32,481 bases of DNA from Burkholderiales bacterium UBA1834 (lineage in GTDB: Bacteria > Pseudomonadota > Gammaproteobacteria > Burkholderiales > Burkholderiaceae_C): assembly GCA_002339015.1 (NCBI GenBank), contig DDJC01000076.1, forward strand, positions 149-32,629. The letters run 5' to 3'. Position numbers and translations under genes: made by a program. This document shows positions 15,941-24,736 of this stretch, in pieces (positions within the stretch are counted from its first letter, which is position 1; each line of letters opens with the position of its first letter). Under the pieces are notes generated by a model. The model had not been told where the DNA came from and ran no database searches. It saw only the letters and a program-made list of their open reading frames with translations.

Positions 15941-16946
15941 GAACACACCGGCCTCTGCTGATGCTTCGCCGGGCGGCGCTGTGCCCTCGGCGTCCTTCTT
16001 GCGGCAGGCTCGTCTGGATCGTGGGCTGACCCTGGACGGCCTGGCCTCGTTGATCAAGGTCACGCCTGCCAAACTCGATGCCCTGGAATCCGGTCGCTTT
16101 CAGGAGTTGCCGGACGCGGCCTTCACCCGCGCGCTGGCCATGGCGGTGTGCCGTGCCTTGAAGGTCGATCCGGCTGGTGTGCTGGCCAGTCTGCCTGCGG
16201 CACAGCCCATCAGCCTGACGGCCAGTGAAGCGAAGGCCGTGCCCTTTGATGCCTCTCGAGCCAGCAATCTCAAGCTCAACCTGGACATGAACAGTCCGGG
16301 CATCCGGTGGTCTGCCTTGCTGGTGCCGCGTTATCTGGTGCCACTGGGGGTTCTGCTGGCTGCAGCCCTGCTGTACGTGTTTCCGTCGGAGGTCGACTGG
16401 TCTGCGCTGTGGCCTCAGAGTGAGCGCGCGACGGCCAATGTCTCCCAAGGCGTGCCAGAGTCCGTGGCCCTGGGGGCTTCACAGATCGTGGTGGCTGAAG
16501 AGGTGGTGCCCAGTGTGGCCGTGGTGGCTTCTGGCGCATCGGCGGCGGCCCTGGCGGCCTCTGCTGCTGGATTGGCGCCAGCGGCTTCCGTGGCTGTGGC
16601 GGCTGCTGCCTCCGTGCCCGCCTTGGGAATGCCTGCAGCTTCCGGCCCCGTGCAGGTGCTCACCGTGGAGGGGTCGCGTCAGCCTGGCTCCATGCGGTCG
16701 GGCAGTGCGCTGGTCATGGTGTCTTTCGCGGATTCCTGGGTTGAAGTGCGTGATGCCAAGGGTGAGAAACTGCTCTCCCGCACCGTCTCTTCGGGTGAAA
16801 CGATCGGTATCGATGGTTCACCGCCCCTGTACGTGAAGATCGGCAATGCGTCGGGCATGCAGGTCAGCTACCTGGGGCGGGCCATCGACCTGCAGCCCTT
16901 TGCGCGCAACAATGTGGCCCGACTGGAACTGAAGTCCGCGCCATGA
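15933..16946 (+). CDS. rodZ: RodZ-like helix-turn-helix membrane protein
   Basis: 337 residues from the ATG at 15933, which overlaps the pilF stop; the open frame reaches further upstream only inside pilF. Residues 22-90 are an Xre-like HTH (FLRQARLDRGLTLDGLASLI) that in RodZ binds MreB rather than DNA. One membrane segment lies near residues 128-150 (PRYLVPLGVLLAAALLYVFP). An Ala/Val-rich periplasmic linker runs to about 240, then the DUF4115 beta-domain (SFADSWVEVRDAKGEKLLSR). RodZ couples the MreB cytoskeleton to elongation. The place between pilF and ispG matches E. coli. It overlaps ispG by four bases (ATGA). Confidence 0.9.
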   Translation: MIENTPASADASPGGAVPSASFLRQARLDRGLTLDGLASLIKVTPAKLDALESGRFQELPDAAFTRALAMAVCRALKVDPAGVLASLPAAQPISLTASEAKAVPFDASRASNLKLNLDMNSPGIRWSALLVPRYLVPLGVLLAAALLYVFPSEVDWSALWPQSERATANVSQGVPESVALGASQIVVAEEVVPSVAVVASGASAAALAASAAGLAPAASVAVAAAASVPALGMPAASGPVQVLTVEGSRQPGSMRSGSALVMVSFADSWVEVRDAKGEKLLSRTVSSGETIGIDGSPPLYVKIGNASGMQVSYLGRAIDLQPFARNNVARLELKSAP

Positions 16947-18238
16947 ACGACACGCCGTCCCCCTTTCCGTGCGCTGAGCAGCCCATCGCGGCTGCCCAGC
17001 CCGCGCCTCGTCGCAGCCGTCAGGCGCGGGTGGTGTGGGGCTCGCGCGTGGTCACCATCGGTGGCGATGCCCCGGTGCGTGTGCAGTCGATGACCAACAC
17101 CGACACTGTCGATGCCGTTGGCACGGCCATCCAGGTCAAGGAACTGGCGCTGGCCGGCTCGGAGATGGTGCGCATCACGGTCAATACGCCGGAGGCGGCC
17201 GAGGCCGTGCCCTACATCCGCGAGCAACTCGACCGAATGGGCATCGACGTGCCGCTGGTGGGTGATTTCCACTACAACGGCCATCGCCTGCTCACGGAAT
17301 ATCCTGATTGCGCCCAGGCCCTGTCCAAGTACCGCATCAACCCCGGCAACGTGGGTAAGGGCGACAAGAAGGACAAGCAGTTCGGGCAGATGATCGAGGC
17401 GGCGCTCAAATACGACAAAGTCGTGCGCATCGGCGTCAACTGGGGCAGCCTCGATCAGGAACTGATGGCCCAACTGATGGACGAAAACGGCCGCCGCGCC
17501 CGTCCTTGGGAGGCCCGCCAGGTCATGTACGAAGCCCTGGTCAGCTCAGCCCTGCAATCGGCCAGCCTGGCGCAGGAGCTGGGCATGGCGCCCGAACAGA
17601 TCATCCTGTCGTGCAAGGTCAGCGGCGTGCAGGACCTGATCAGCGTCTACCGCGCCCTGGCGCAGCGCTGTGATTACCCGCTGCACCTGGGCCTGACCGA
17701 AGCCGGCATGGGCACCAAGGGCACGGTGGCCTCCAGCGTGGCCCTGGCCATCCTGCTGCAGGAGGGCATTGGTGACACCATCCGTGTCTCGCTCACGCCC
17801 CAGCCCGGCGAAGCCCGCACGCAAGAGGTCGTGGTCGCGTCTGAGATCCTGCAGGCGCTGGGTCTGCGCGCCTTCGTGCCCAGCGTCACGGCCTGCCCCG
17901 GCTGCGGCCGCACCACCAGCACCACCTTCCAGGAGCTGGCCAAGCAGATCGATGATTTCCTGCGCGCGCAGATGCCGGTCTGGCGTGCCAAATACCCGGG
18001 TGTCGAGGGCATGAAGGTGGCCGTGATGGGCTGTATCGTCAACGGCCCGGGCGAGAGCAAGCACGCCGACATCGGCATCAGCCTGCCGGGCAACGGCGAG
18101 GCGCCGTCGGCCCCGGTGTTCATCGACGGCGAGAAGGCCCTGACGCTGCGCGGCGAAGGCATTGCCCAGGAGTTCCAGCAGATCGTCGAAAGCTACATCG
18201 CGCGGCGCTATGGCACCGAGGCGGTGACGCAGCCCTGA
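16943..18238 (+). CDS. ispG: 4-hydroxy-3-methylbut-2-en-1-yl diphosphate synthase
   Basis: 431 residues. IspG (GcpE) reduces methylerythritol cyclodiphosphate to HMBPP in the MEP isoprenoid pathway. The TIM-barrel domain includes VQSMTNTDTVD and VPLVGDFHYNGH. The C-terminal [4Fe-4S] ligands are C318 and C321 in ACPGCGRTT and C364 in MGCIVNGPGESKHADIG; the fourth ligand, E371, lies in GPGE. The first 28 residues are a proline- and alanine-rich extension. Translation is probably coupled to rodZ through the ATGA overlap. The gene is followed by 163 bases that hold a possible promoter and leader ORF before hisS. Confidence 0.98.
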   Translation: MNDTPSPFPCAEQPIAAAQPAPRRSRQARVVWGSRVVTIGGDAPVRVQSMTNTDTVDAVGTAIQVKELALAGSEMVRITVNTPEAAEAVPYIREQLDRMGIDVPLVGDFHYNGHRLLTEYPDCAQALSKYRINPGNVGKGDKKDKQFGQMIEAALKYDKVVRIGVNWGSLDQELMAQLMDENGRRARPWEARQVMYEALVSSALQSASLAQELGMAPEQIILSCKVSGVQDLISVYRALAQRCDYPLHLGLTEAGMGTKGTVASSVALAILLQEGIGDTIRVSLTPQPGEARTQEVVVASEILQALGLRAFVPSVTACPGCGRTTSTTFQELAKQIDDFLRAQMPVWRAKYPGVEGMKVAVMGCIVNGPGESKHADIGISLPGNGEAPSAPVFIDGEKALTLRGEGIAQEFQQIVESYIARRYGTEAVTQP

Positions 18239-18289
18239 AACCGGGCGGCCAGCTGTGCCTCTTGACGCGTTGTGACGCACCAAGCCTGA

Positions 18290-18295
18290 GACAAT
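18290..18295 (+). promoter_or_regulatory. Candidate -10 element upstream of hisS
   Basis: GACAAT lies 6 bases before an ATG at 18302 that opens a 31-codon frame. TTGACG (18262-18267) is 22 bases away, too far for standard spacing, and TTGTGA (18270-18275) is 14 bases away, too close. A promoter is expected here but the exact pair is unclear. Confidence 0.3.
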
Positions 18296-18301
18296 AGCGC
18301 T

Positions 18302-18397
18302 ATGACGCTGACATGCTACGAGCGGGCTGCCATTGCAGCGGCCTGGCATTTGAACCTGCCGTGCCGGCGCCTTCGAGACGCTGGCCTTTTTCTTTGA
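18302..18397 (+). CDS. Possible 31-codon leader ORF before hisS
   Basis: This frame starts MTLTCYERAAIAAAWHLNLP and ends with TGA four bases before the hisS ATG. hisS has no Shine-Dalgarno; the bases before it are pyrimidine-rich (CCTTTTTCTTTGATCCC). Translation of this leader could deliver ribosomes to hisS. It holds one histidine codon, so a classic His attenuator is not suggested, and I see no competing hairpins. The frame may be chance. Confidence 0.25.
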   Translation: MTLTCYERAAIAAAWHLNLPCRRLRDAGLFL

Positions 18398-18401
18398 TCC
18401 C

Positions 18402-19697
18402 ATGGCCGAACAACTCAAAGCCATCAAAGGCATGAACGACATCCTTCCGCCCGATTCGGCGCGGTGGGAATGGCTGGAGGACACCGTCCGCGCACTGATG
18501 CGCCGCTACGGTTACCACAACGTGCGCACCCCCATCGTCGAGCCCACCGCCCTGTTCGTGCGTGGCCTTGGCGAGGTGACCGACATCGTCGAGAAGGAGA
18601 TGTACTCGTTCGAGGACAGCCTCAACGGGGACAAGCTCACACTGCGTCCTGAAGGCACGGCCGGCGTGGTTCGCGCCATCAATGAACACAGTTTCCTTTA
18701 CGAGGGCGGCAAGCGCCTGTACTACATCGGCCCGATGTTCCGACACGAGCGCCCGCAGAAGGGCCGCTACCGCCAGTTCCATCAGGTCGGTGCCGAGGTG
18801 CTGGGCTTTGCGGGACCCGACGTGGATGCCGAGATCATCCTGATGAGTGCCGCACTGTGGCGTGACCTGGGCCTGGCCGTGGGCGAGGACGTCCGCCTGG
18901 AGATCAACAGCCTGGGCCAGCCCGAAGAGCGTCGTGCCCACCGCGACGCCCTGATCGCCTATTTGCAGTCGCATGAAGCCCTGCTGGATGAGGAAGCCCG
19001 CCGCCGCCTGCACAGCAACCCGCTGCGCATCCTGGACACCAAGAACCCGGCCCTGCAGCCGGTGGTCGAGGCGGCCCCGCGCCTGATCGATTTCCTGGGT
19101 GAGGCCTCGCTGGCACACTTCGAGGCTGTCAAGGCCACCTTGGATGCCGCCGGCATCAGCTACCGCGTCAATCCGCGCCTGGTGCGTGGCATGGACTACT
19201 ACAACCTCACAGTGTTCGAATGGGTCACCGAGCGGCTGGGCTCGCAGGGCACGGTCTGTGGTGGTGGCCGCTATGATGGCCTGATCGAGCAACTGGGCGG
19301 CAAGCCCGCGCCGGCCGTGGGCTGGGGGCTGGGCATGGAGCGCCTGCTGCTGCTGCTCGAAGAGGTGGGCAAGGTGCCGGCCCACGCCGTGCCGGATGCC
19401 TTTGCCGTCGTGCTGGCGGGCACGCCGCTGCCGTCCGTCATGAGCACCCTGGAAGCACTGCGCGCCCAGGGCCTGTCGGTGGTGCTCAACCCGGCGGGCA
19501 AGGATGGCCCTGCCAGCCCCAAATCCCAGTTCAAGAAGGCCGACGCCAGCGGCGCCCGCTTCGCCCTGGTCTTCGGTCCTGACGAGGCCGCGCGCGGCGA
19601 GGTGGCCATCAAACCCCTGCGCGAGGGGGGCGAGCAGCGTCTGGCCCCGTTGGCTGACGTGGCGGGCTGGGCCCCCAGCCTGCGCTCCCCGGGCTGA
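18402..19697 (+). CDS. hisS: Histidyl-tRNA synthetase
   Basis: 431 residues, standard for bacterial HisRS. It charges tRNA-His. Class II motif 1 lies near the N-terminus (GMNDILPPDSARW), motif 2 is MFRHERPQKGRYRQFHQVGAE, and the histidine-specific motifs RGMDYYNLTVFEW and CGGGRYDGLIEQLGGK are intact. Motif 3 is GWGLGMERLLLLL. The C-terminal anticodon domain begins at about residue 325. The ATG at 18402 gives the canonical start MAEQLKAIKGMND. hisZ, a paralogue of the catalytic domain, lies 7.6 kb downstream. yfgM follows after 62 bases. Confidence 0.98.
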   Translation: MAEQLKAIKGMNDILPPDSARWEWLEDTVRALMRRYGYHNVRTPIVEPTALFVRGLGEVTDIVEKEMYSFEDSLNGDKLTLRPEGTAGVVRAINEHSFLYEGGKRLYYIGPMFRHERPQKGRYRQFHQVGAEVLGFAGPDVDAEIILMSAALWRDLGLAVGEDVRLEINSLGQPEERRAHRDALIAYLQSHEALLDEEARRRLHSNPLRILDTKNPALQPVVEAAPRLIDFLGEASLAHFEAVKATLDAAGISYRVNPRLVRGMDYYNLTVFEWVTERLGSQGTVCGGGRYDGLIEQLGGKPAPAVGWGLGMERLLLLLEEVGKVPAHAVPDAFAVVLAGTPLPSVMSTLEALRAQGLSVVLNPAGKDGPASPKSQFKKADASGARFALVFGPDEAARGEVAIKPLREGGEQRLAPLADVAGWAPSLRSPG

Positions 19698-19759
19698 GCC
19701 TTCGGCCCGGCGATAATCACGCACTTCCCACCAACCTCGCACAGCGATTAGAGGATTCG

Positions 19760-20437
19760 ATGGCTACGTACAACCTCGAACAACAAGAACAGCTCGACCA
19801 GGCCAAGCACCTGTGGAAGCGGTACGGCAACCTGGTCACCTGGGTGCTCGTGATCGCGCTGGGCGGCTACGCTGCCTGGACGGGCTACCTCTACTGGCAG
19901 AACGACAAGGCCGCAAAGGCCGGCGGTCTTTACGAAGAGCTCGACCGTGCTGTCGTGGCGGGTGATGTCGACAAGATCGGCCGCGTCTTCAATGACCTGA
20001 AGGACAAGTACGCTGGGGCCACCTTCACCGAGCAGGGCGCCCTGCTGGCAGCGCGCGCCCAGGTCGATGCCGGCAAGGCGGATCAAGGCCAGGCGAGTCT
20101 GCAATGGCTGGTGGACAACGGCAAGAACGACGACTTGGTGGCCGTGGCGCGTTTGCGCCTGGCTGGCCTGCTGCTGGATGCCAAGAAATACGACGAGGCC
20201 CTCAAGCTGGTCGACGCCAAGATGCCTGAAGAGTTCAAGCCCCTGGCCGATGACCGCCGCGGCGATATCCTGATGTCGCAGGGCAAGAAGGACGAGGCCC
20301 TGAAGGCCTATCAGTCCGCCTGGAAGGCCATGGATGCCAAGGTCGAATACCGCCGTTTCATCGAAGGCAAGCTCACAGCGCTGGGCGAGCCGCCGGCGCC
20401 GTCGGTGGTCCAGGGCAGCGCTTCGGCCGCCCGTTGA
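19760..20437 (+). CDS. yfgM: YfgM-like periplasmic TPR protein (ancillary SecYEG translocon subunit)
   Basis: 225 residues, single membrane anchor at about 26-46 (LVTWVLVIALGGYAAWTGYLYW) with a short cytoplasmic N-terminus (LEQQEQLDQAKHLWKRYG), then a TPR-rich periplasmic part. The E. coli homologue associates with SecYEG and PpiD. AGAGGA at 19750-19755 supports the ATG. A GATAAT sequence at 19712-19717 could be a -10 element for a yfgM-bamB message, but no -35 is evident. The gene order hisS-yfgM-bamB-der is conserved in gamma- and betaproteobacteria. Its stop overlaps the extended bamB frame (TGATG). Confidence 0.92.
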   Translation: MATYNLEQQEQLDQAKHLWKRYGNLVTWVLVIALGGYAAWTGYLYWQNDKAAKAGGLYEELDRAVVAGDVDKIGRVFNDLKDKYAGATFTEQGALLAARAQVDAGKADQGQASLQWLVDNGKNDDLVAVARLRLAGLLLDAKKYDEALKLVDAKMPEEFKPLADDRRGDILMSQGKKDEALKAYQSAWKAMDAKVEYRRFIEGKLTALGEPPAPSVVQGSASAAR

Positions 20438-20493
20438 TGGGCCTGCGCAAGCCCTGGCACGCTGCAATCTTTCACGACATTCACACCCGAATC

Positions 20494-21621
20494 ATGACGA
20501 GACCGACGATGTTCTGGCGCGCTGGCGCCGTGCTGGTGGCCACTGCCGTGCTGGCGGGTTGCGGAAGCTCTTCCAAGCCCAAGCCCGCCGCCCTGGAAAC
20601 CTTCACTCCCAGCCAGACTGTGCGCACCGCCTGGAGCGTGCGCGTCGGCCAGGCCGATGGCCCCATGTCGCTGGCTGTGAGCAACGGCGCCGTGACCGTC
20701 GCCGCCTCCGATGGGCAGATCGTGTCCGTCGATCCGGCCAGCGGCCGTGAACTCTGGAAGGGGCAGGCTGGCAGCAAGATCAGTGCGGGCGTTGGCAGCG
20801 ATGGTCGATTCGCGGCGGTGGTCACGACCGACAACGAACTCGTTGTGCTCGACGGTGGCAAGCCCCTGTGGCGTGAGCGCCTGCCGGGCCGTGTGATCAC
20901 TGCCCCGCTGGTGGCCGGTGAGCGCGTCTTCGTGCAATCCGTCGATCGCAGTGTGCGCGCCTATGACGCCCAGGATGGCCGCTGGCTGTGGAACTTCCAG
21001 CGCCCGGGCACCGACCCGCTGGCCCTGGCCCAGTCCGGCGTGCTGGCCGCCTTCCGCGACACCCTGGTCGTGGGACTGGGCTCGCGCCTGATCGGCCTGG
21101 ATCCGTTGCGCGGTACCGTGCGCATGGAGGCCAGCCTGGGCTTGCCGCGAGGCACCAACGAGGTCGAGCGCCTGTCCGACCTGGTCGGGCCGCCCGTGCG
21201 CAGCGATGATGACCTGTGCGTGCGCGCCTTCCAGCTGTCCGTCGGATGCGTGGACATGAACCGCGGCGCCCTGCGCTGGTCGCGTCCTCAGGCCGGCTAC
21301 CAGGGCTTGGCCGCCGACGATCGCATCGTCGTGGGTGCGGACAGCGCCGACCGCCTGACCGCCTGGCGCGCCGACACCGGCGAAGTGCTCTGGCGCATCG
21401 ACCGCTTCCAGCACCGTGCCTTGAGCACGCCCGTGCTGTGGAGCGGGCTGATCGCCGTGGGCGACTACGACGGTCAGCTCCATTTCCTCTCGGCCAGCGA
21501 TGGCCGCACCGTGGCCCGCCTGTCCCTGGACAGCGCCCTGAGCGGCGCCCCCAAGGTCGTGGATGGCACCTTGCTGGTGGCCACCCGCGGCGGCACCCTT
21601 TACGCGCTGCGGGCTCAATAA
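20494..21621 (+). CDS. bamB: Outer membrane protein assembly factor BamB (lipoprotein)
   Basis: 375 residues from ATG 20494, chosen because the product then starts with a compact lipoprotein signal ending VATAVLAGC (Cys23). The frame is open from 20434, where an ATG at 20437 overlaps the yfgM stop, and ATG 20509 is another option; none has a clear Shine-Dalgarno. The mature part is an eight-bladed PQQ-type beta-propeller, with repeated blade signatures such as DGQIVSVDPASGRELWKG, AYDAQDGRWLWNFQ and AWRADTGEVLWRID. BamB binds BamA and assists barrel insertion. der follows after 24 bases. Confidence 0.95.
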   Translation: MTRPTMFWRAGAVLVATAVLAGCGSSSKPKPAALETFTPSQTVRTAWSVRVGQADGPMSLAVSNGAVTVAASDGQIVSVDPASGRELWKGQAGSKISAGVGSDGRFAAVVTTDNELVVLDGGKPLWRERLPGRVITAPLVAGERVFVQSVDRSVRAYDAQDGRWLWNFQRPGTDPLALAQSGVLAAFRDTLVVGLGSRLIGLDPLRGTVRMEASLGLPRGTNEVERLSDLVGPPVRSDDDLCVRAFQLSVGCVDMNRGALRWSRPQAGYQGLAADDRIVVGADSADRLTAWRADTGEVLWRIDRFQHRALSTPVLWSGLIAVGDYDGQLHFLSASDGRTVARLSLDSALSGAPKVVDGTLLVATRGGTLYALRAQ

Positions 21622-21645
21622 GCCCTGCCAGCCAGCTTCTGTCGA

Positions 21646-22989
21646 ATGAAACCCGTCATCGCGCTCGTCGGCCGACCCAACGTCGGCAAATCGACGCTCT
21701 TCAACCGTCTCACCAAGAGCCGTGACGCCATCGTGGCCGACTACGCCGGCCTCACGCGCGATCGCCATTACGGCGAAGGCCGCCAGGGCGCCCGCGAGTA
21801 CATCGTCATCGACACTGGTGGCTTCGAGCCGGACTGCACGGACGGCATCTTCAAGGAGATGGCCAAGCAGACGCGCCAGGCCGTGGCCGAGGCCGATGCC
21901 GTCATCTTCGTGGTGGATCTGCGCGCGGGCCTGTCTGCCCAGGATCACGACATCGCCAACTACCTGCGCAGCGCCAACAAGAAGGTGCTGCTGGCGGCCA
22001 ACAAGGCCGAAGGCATGCAGGATTCGCCCCAACTCGCCGAGTTTTACGAACTGGGCATCGGCGACCCCATCCCTGTCTCGTCGGCGCACGGGCAGGGCAT
22101 CCGCAGCCTGCTGGACATGGCGCTCGACGAGTTCTTCGGTGACGAAGACGATGACGACGACCTGCTGGAAGACGATCCAGACCGCCCGGTGCGCCTGGCC
22201 GTTGCCGGGCGCCCCAACGTCGGCAAATCCACGCTGATCAACACCTGGCTGGGTGAAGAGCGGCTGGTGGCGTTCGACATGCCCGGCACCACCCGAGATG
22301 CCATCAAGGTGCCTTTTGAGCGCAATGGGCAGCGCTTCGAGCTGATCGACACCGCCGGCCTGCGCCGCAAGGGCAAGGTCTTCGAGGCCATCGAGAAGTT
22401 CTCCGTCGTCAAGACGCTGCAGGCCATCGCCGATGCCAACGTCGTGCTGCTGCTGATCGATGCCACGCAGGGCGTCACCGACCAGGATGCGCACATCGCG
22501 GGCTTCGTGCTCGAGTCGGGCCGTGCCGTGGTCGTGGCCATCAACAAGTGGGATGCGGTCGACTCCTACCAGCGCGAGATGCTGCAGCGCTCCATCGAGA
22601 CGCGCCTGGCCTTCCTCAAGTTCGCGCCGGTGCTGCACATCTCGGCCATCAAGCGTCAGGGCCTGGGCCCGCTCTGGAAAGCCATCAGCGATGCCTGGTC
22701 CTCGGCCAGCTGCAAGATGTCCACGCCGGTGCTCACGCGCCTGCTGCAGGAGGCCGTGCAGTTCCAGCAGCCGCAGCGTGGCGGCATGTCGCGCCCCAAG
22801 CTGCGCTATGCCCACCAGGGCGGCCAGAATCCGCCTGTGATCGTGATCCACGGCAATGCGCTGGAACACGTCTCCGAGAGCTACAAGCGCTATCTGGAGG
22901 GCCGATTCCGCGCGCACTTCAAGCTCACGGGCACCCCCTTGCGCATCGAGATGAAGCTCTCCTCGAACCCCTTTGCCGAGAAAGAATAA
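21646..22989 (+). CDS. der: Ribosome biogenesis GTPase Der (EngA)
   Basis: 447 residues with two tandem GTPase domains and a KH-like C-terminal domain, the layout unique to Der. The first P-loop is GRPNVGKST at 9-17 with DTGGF as switch II and ANKAEG as its G4 (NKAE rather than NKxD, which is common in this family branch). The second P-loop is GRPNVGKST at 188-196 with DTAGLRRKGK and NKWDAVD. An acidic linker (DEDDDDDLLEDD) separates them. Der is essential for 50S subunit maturation. A hairpin with a T-rich tail lies 56 bases past the stop. Confidence 0.98.
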   Translation: MKPVIALVGRPNVGKSTLFNRLTKSRDAIVADYAGLTRDRHYGEGRQGAREYIVIDTGGFEPDCTDGIFKEMAKQTRQAVAEADAVIFVVDLRAGLSAQDHDIANYLRSANKKVLLAANKAEGMQDSPQLAEFYELGIGDPIPVSSAHGQGIRSLLDMALDEFFGDEDDDDDLLEDDPDRPVRLAVAGRPNVGKSTLINTWLGEERLVAFDMPGTTRDAIKVPFERNGQRFELIDTAGLRRKGKVFEAIEKFSVVKTLQAIADANVVLLLIDATQGVTDQDAHIAGFVLESGRAVVVAINKWDAVDSYQREMLQRSIETRLAFLKFAPVLHISAIKRQGLGPLWKAISDAWSSASCKMSTPVLTRLLQEAVQFQQPQRGGMSRPKLRYAHQGGQNPPVIVIHGNALEHVSESYKRYLEGRFRAHFKLTGTPLRIEMKLSSNPFAEKE

Positions 22990-23044
22990 GGGGCGTCACC
23001 CGGGTTTTCTCGTAAACGTCACGCAATAGGCTACATTTGACCTT

Positions 23045-23082
23045 GCGCCGGGCAAATTCGCGCTCGGCGCCGCTTTGATTTT
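23045..23082 (+). terminator. Likely intrinsic terminator after der
   Basis: A 9-bp stem, GCGCCGGGC (23045-23053) with GCTCGGCGC (23062-23070) including one G-T wobble, and an 8-base loop, followed by CGCTTTGATTTT. It separates the hisS-der cluster from hfq. Confidence 0.5.
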
Positions 23083-23119
23083 CAGGCCAAGACCCTGCCG
23101 CAAATGCGGATGCAGCCTG

Positions 23120-23126
23120 TGATAAG
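23120..23126 (+). promoter_or_regulatory. Possible extended -10 for hfq
   Basis: CTGTGATAAGG contains TG followed by T and GATAAG, an extended -10 form, about 36 bases before the hfq GTG. No -35 is recognisable. A small inverted repeat, CCGCA/TGCGG at 23098-23109, lies just upstream. Confidence 0.28.
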
Positions 23127-23162
23127 GTGTCTTTTCCCAAACTTTTTATCACGGAGCATATC

Positions 23163-23402
23163 GTGAGCAACAAAGGGCAACTTCTACAAGACCCGTTCCT
23201 GAACCTTCTGCGCAGAGAGCACGTGCCTGTGTCGATCTATCTGGTCAACGGCATCAAGCTCCAGGGGCAGATCGAATCTTTCGATCAATACGTCGTCCTG
23301 CTGCGCAATACCGTGACCCAAATGGTTTACAAGCACGCGATCTCCACCGTGGTGCCTGGCCGCTCGGTCAATTTCCACGCCGCTGAAGACGGCGACGCCT
23401 GA
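23163..23402 (+). CDS. hfq: RNA chaperone Hfq
   Basis: 79 residues from GTG 23163, giving the family start (M)SNKGQLLQDPFLN. GGAG at 23153-23156 stands 6 bases upstream. A longer in-frame start at 23127 would add residues foreign to Hfq and lies at the presumed transcription start. The Sm1 motif (VSIYLVNGIKLQGQIESFDQ) and Sm2 motif (YKHAISTVVP) are complete, as is the proximal-face signature. The hexamer pairs sRNAs with mRNAs. The C-terminal tail after Sm2 is short (about 18 residues), as is common in Burkholderiales. hflX follows after 62 bases. Confidence 0.98.
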   Translation: MSNKGQLLQDPFLNLLRREHVPVSIYLVNGIKLQGQIESFDQYVVLLRNTVTQMVYKHAISTVVPGRSVNFHAAEDGDA

Positions 23403-23464
23403 GCTTTTGACACGGCGTCATACCAACTTCCATCCCAAAAGATCCGACCCAAGCCCGATACGCC

Positions 23465-24736
23465 TTGACATCTTCAGTGCCGTTCGAGCCCGCCCCCAGC
23501 GGCCCGCCCAGGGTCGTGCTGGTGGGGGTCGATCTGGGGCCGGGTTCGTCCTTCGATCCCACCCTTGATGAACTTGCCTTGCTGGCCGAATCGGCCGGCG
23601 ATGCACCCATTGCGCGCGTGATCGCACGCCGCAAGGCGCCCGATGCCGCGTTTTTCGTGGGCTCCGGCAAGGCCGATGAGATCAAGCATCTCGTGTCCGA
23701 CCAGAGGGCCCAGGCCGTCATCTTCGACCAGGCCCTGTCGCCTGCGCAGCAGCGCAACCTCGAACGCCACATTGGCGTCGAGGTGCTCGACCGTACCTCG
23801 CTGATCCTCGAGATTTTCGGTGACCGTGCGCGCAGCCATGAAGGCAAGCTGCAGGTCGAACTGGCGCGGCTGGGCTATCTGTCTACGCGGCTGGTACGCC
23901 GCTGGTCCCACCTGGAGCGCCAACGCGGCGGTGTGGGCCACCGTGGCGGCCCTGGCGAAACCCAGATCGAACTGGATCGCCGGATGATCGACCAGCGCAT
24001 CAAGTCGCTCAAGCAGCAACTGATCAAGGTCAAGCGCCAGCGCAACACACAGCGCCGTGGCCGTGAGCGCACGGGCACCTTCCGCATCTCGCTGGTGGGC
24101 TACACCAACGCGGGCAAGTCCACGCTGTTCAATGCCCTGACCAAGGCCGGTACCTACGCCGCCGACCAACTCTTTGCCACGCTGGACACCACCGTGCGCC
24201 AGCTCTACCTGGCCCAGGCGCGGCGCAGCGTCACCATCTCCGACACGGTCGGCTTCATCCGCGATTTGCCGCACACGCTGGTCGAGGCCTTCGAGGCCAC
24301 CCTGCAGGAGGCCACCGAGGCCGATGTGCTGCTGCACGTGGTCGATGCCGCCAGCCCAGTACTGCTCGAGCAAATGGCTGAAGTGCAGCGGGTATTGAAC
24401 TCCATCGGGGCTTCGGGCATCCCACAGGTGCTGGTGTTCAACAAGTGCGATGCGCTGCCGGCGCACCAGCAGCCCCGCCACGACCGCGACATCTTCGAAA
24501 TGCCCGACGGCACGCGCGCGCTGCGCGTGTTCTGCAGCGCCCTGACCGGTGAAGGCCTCGATGTGTTGCGCGAAGTGCTCTCGCAGGCAGCCGTTTCCGG
24601 GCTGGAAAGTGTCGACGCCGGCTTTTCGGCCGACTTCCTGCCGTTCGGCATGCACAATCATGAACTCACGGCCCCGTCGGAGGATGACGTGGCCCCTCAC
24701 CAAGAATCGTTCGAACATGGACATGCACAACGCTGA
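23465..24736 (+). CDS. hflX: GTPase HflX
   Basis: 423 residues if the start is TTG 23465; no in-frame ATG or GTG lies upstream before a stop at 23408, and a GTG at 23477 is the next candidate. HflX is a ribosome-splitting GTPase active on stalled ribosomes under stress. The N-terminal HflX domain ends with the glycine-rich segment RGGVGHRGGPGETQIELD. The GTPase domain carries GYTNAGKST at 212-220, DTVGFIRDLPH (G3) and NKCDAL (G4). The 3' end overlaps hflK by 20 bases, which suggests translational coupling. The TTG start and absence of a clear Shine-Dalgarno suggest low or coupled translation. Confidence 0.95.
   Translation: MTSSVPFEPAPSGPPRVVLVGVDLGPGSSFDPTLDELALLAESAGDAPIARVIARRKAPDAAFFVGSGKADEIKHLVSDQRAQAVIFDQALSPAQQRNLERHIGVEVLDRTSLILEIFGDRARSHEGKLQVELARLGYLSTRLVRRWSHLERQRGGVGHRGGPGETQIELDRRMIDQRIKSLKQQLIKVKRQRNTQRRGRERTGTFRISLVGYTNAGKSTLFNALTKAGTYAADQLFATLDTTVRQLYLAQARRSVTISDTVGFIRDLPHTLVEAFEATLQEATEADVLLHVVDAASPVLLEQMAEVQRVLNSIGASGIPQVLVFNKCDALPAHQQPRHDRDIFEMPDGTRALRVFCSALTGEGLDVLREVLSQAAVSGLESVDAGFSADFLPFGMHNHELTAPSEDDVAPHQESFEHGHAQR

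Noticed and set aside
20311..22917. 868-codon open frame antisense to bamB and der
   Set aside because: It spans two real genes and the gap between them. The composition is typical of codon-shadow translations and no domain can be seen.
23407..23470. Two TTGACA hexamers (23407-23412 and 23465-23470) as hflX promoters
   Set aside because: Neither has a -10-like hexamer at 16-18 bases. The second coincides with the presumed TTG start of hflX.
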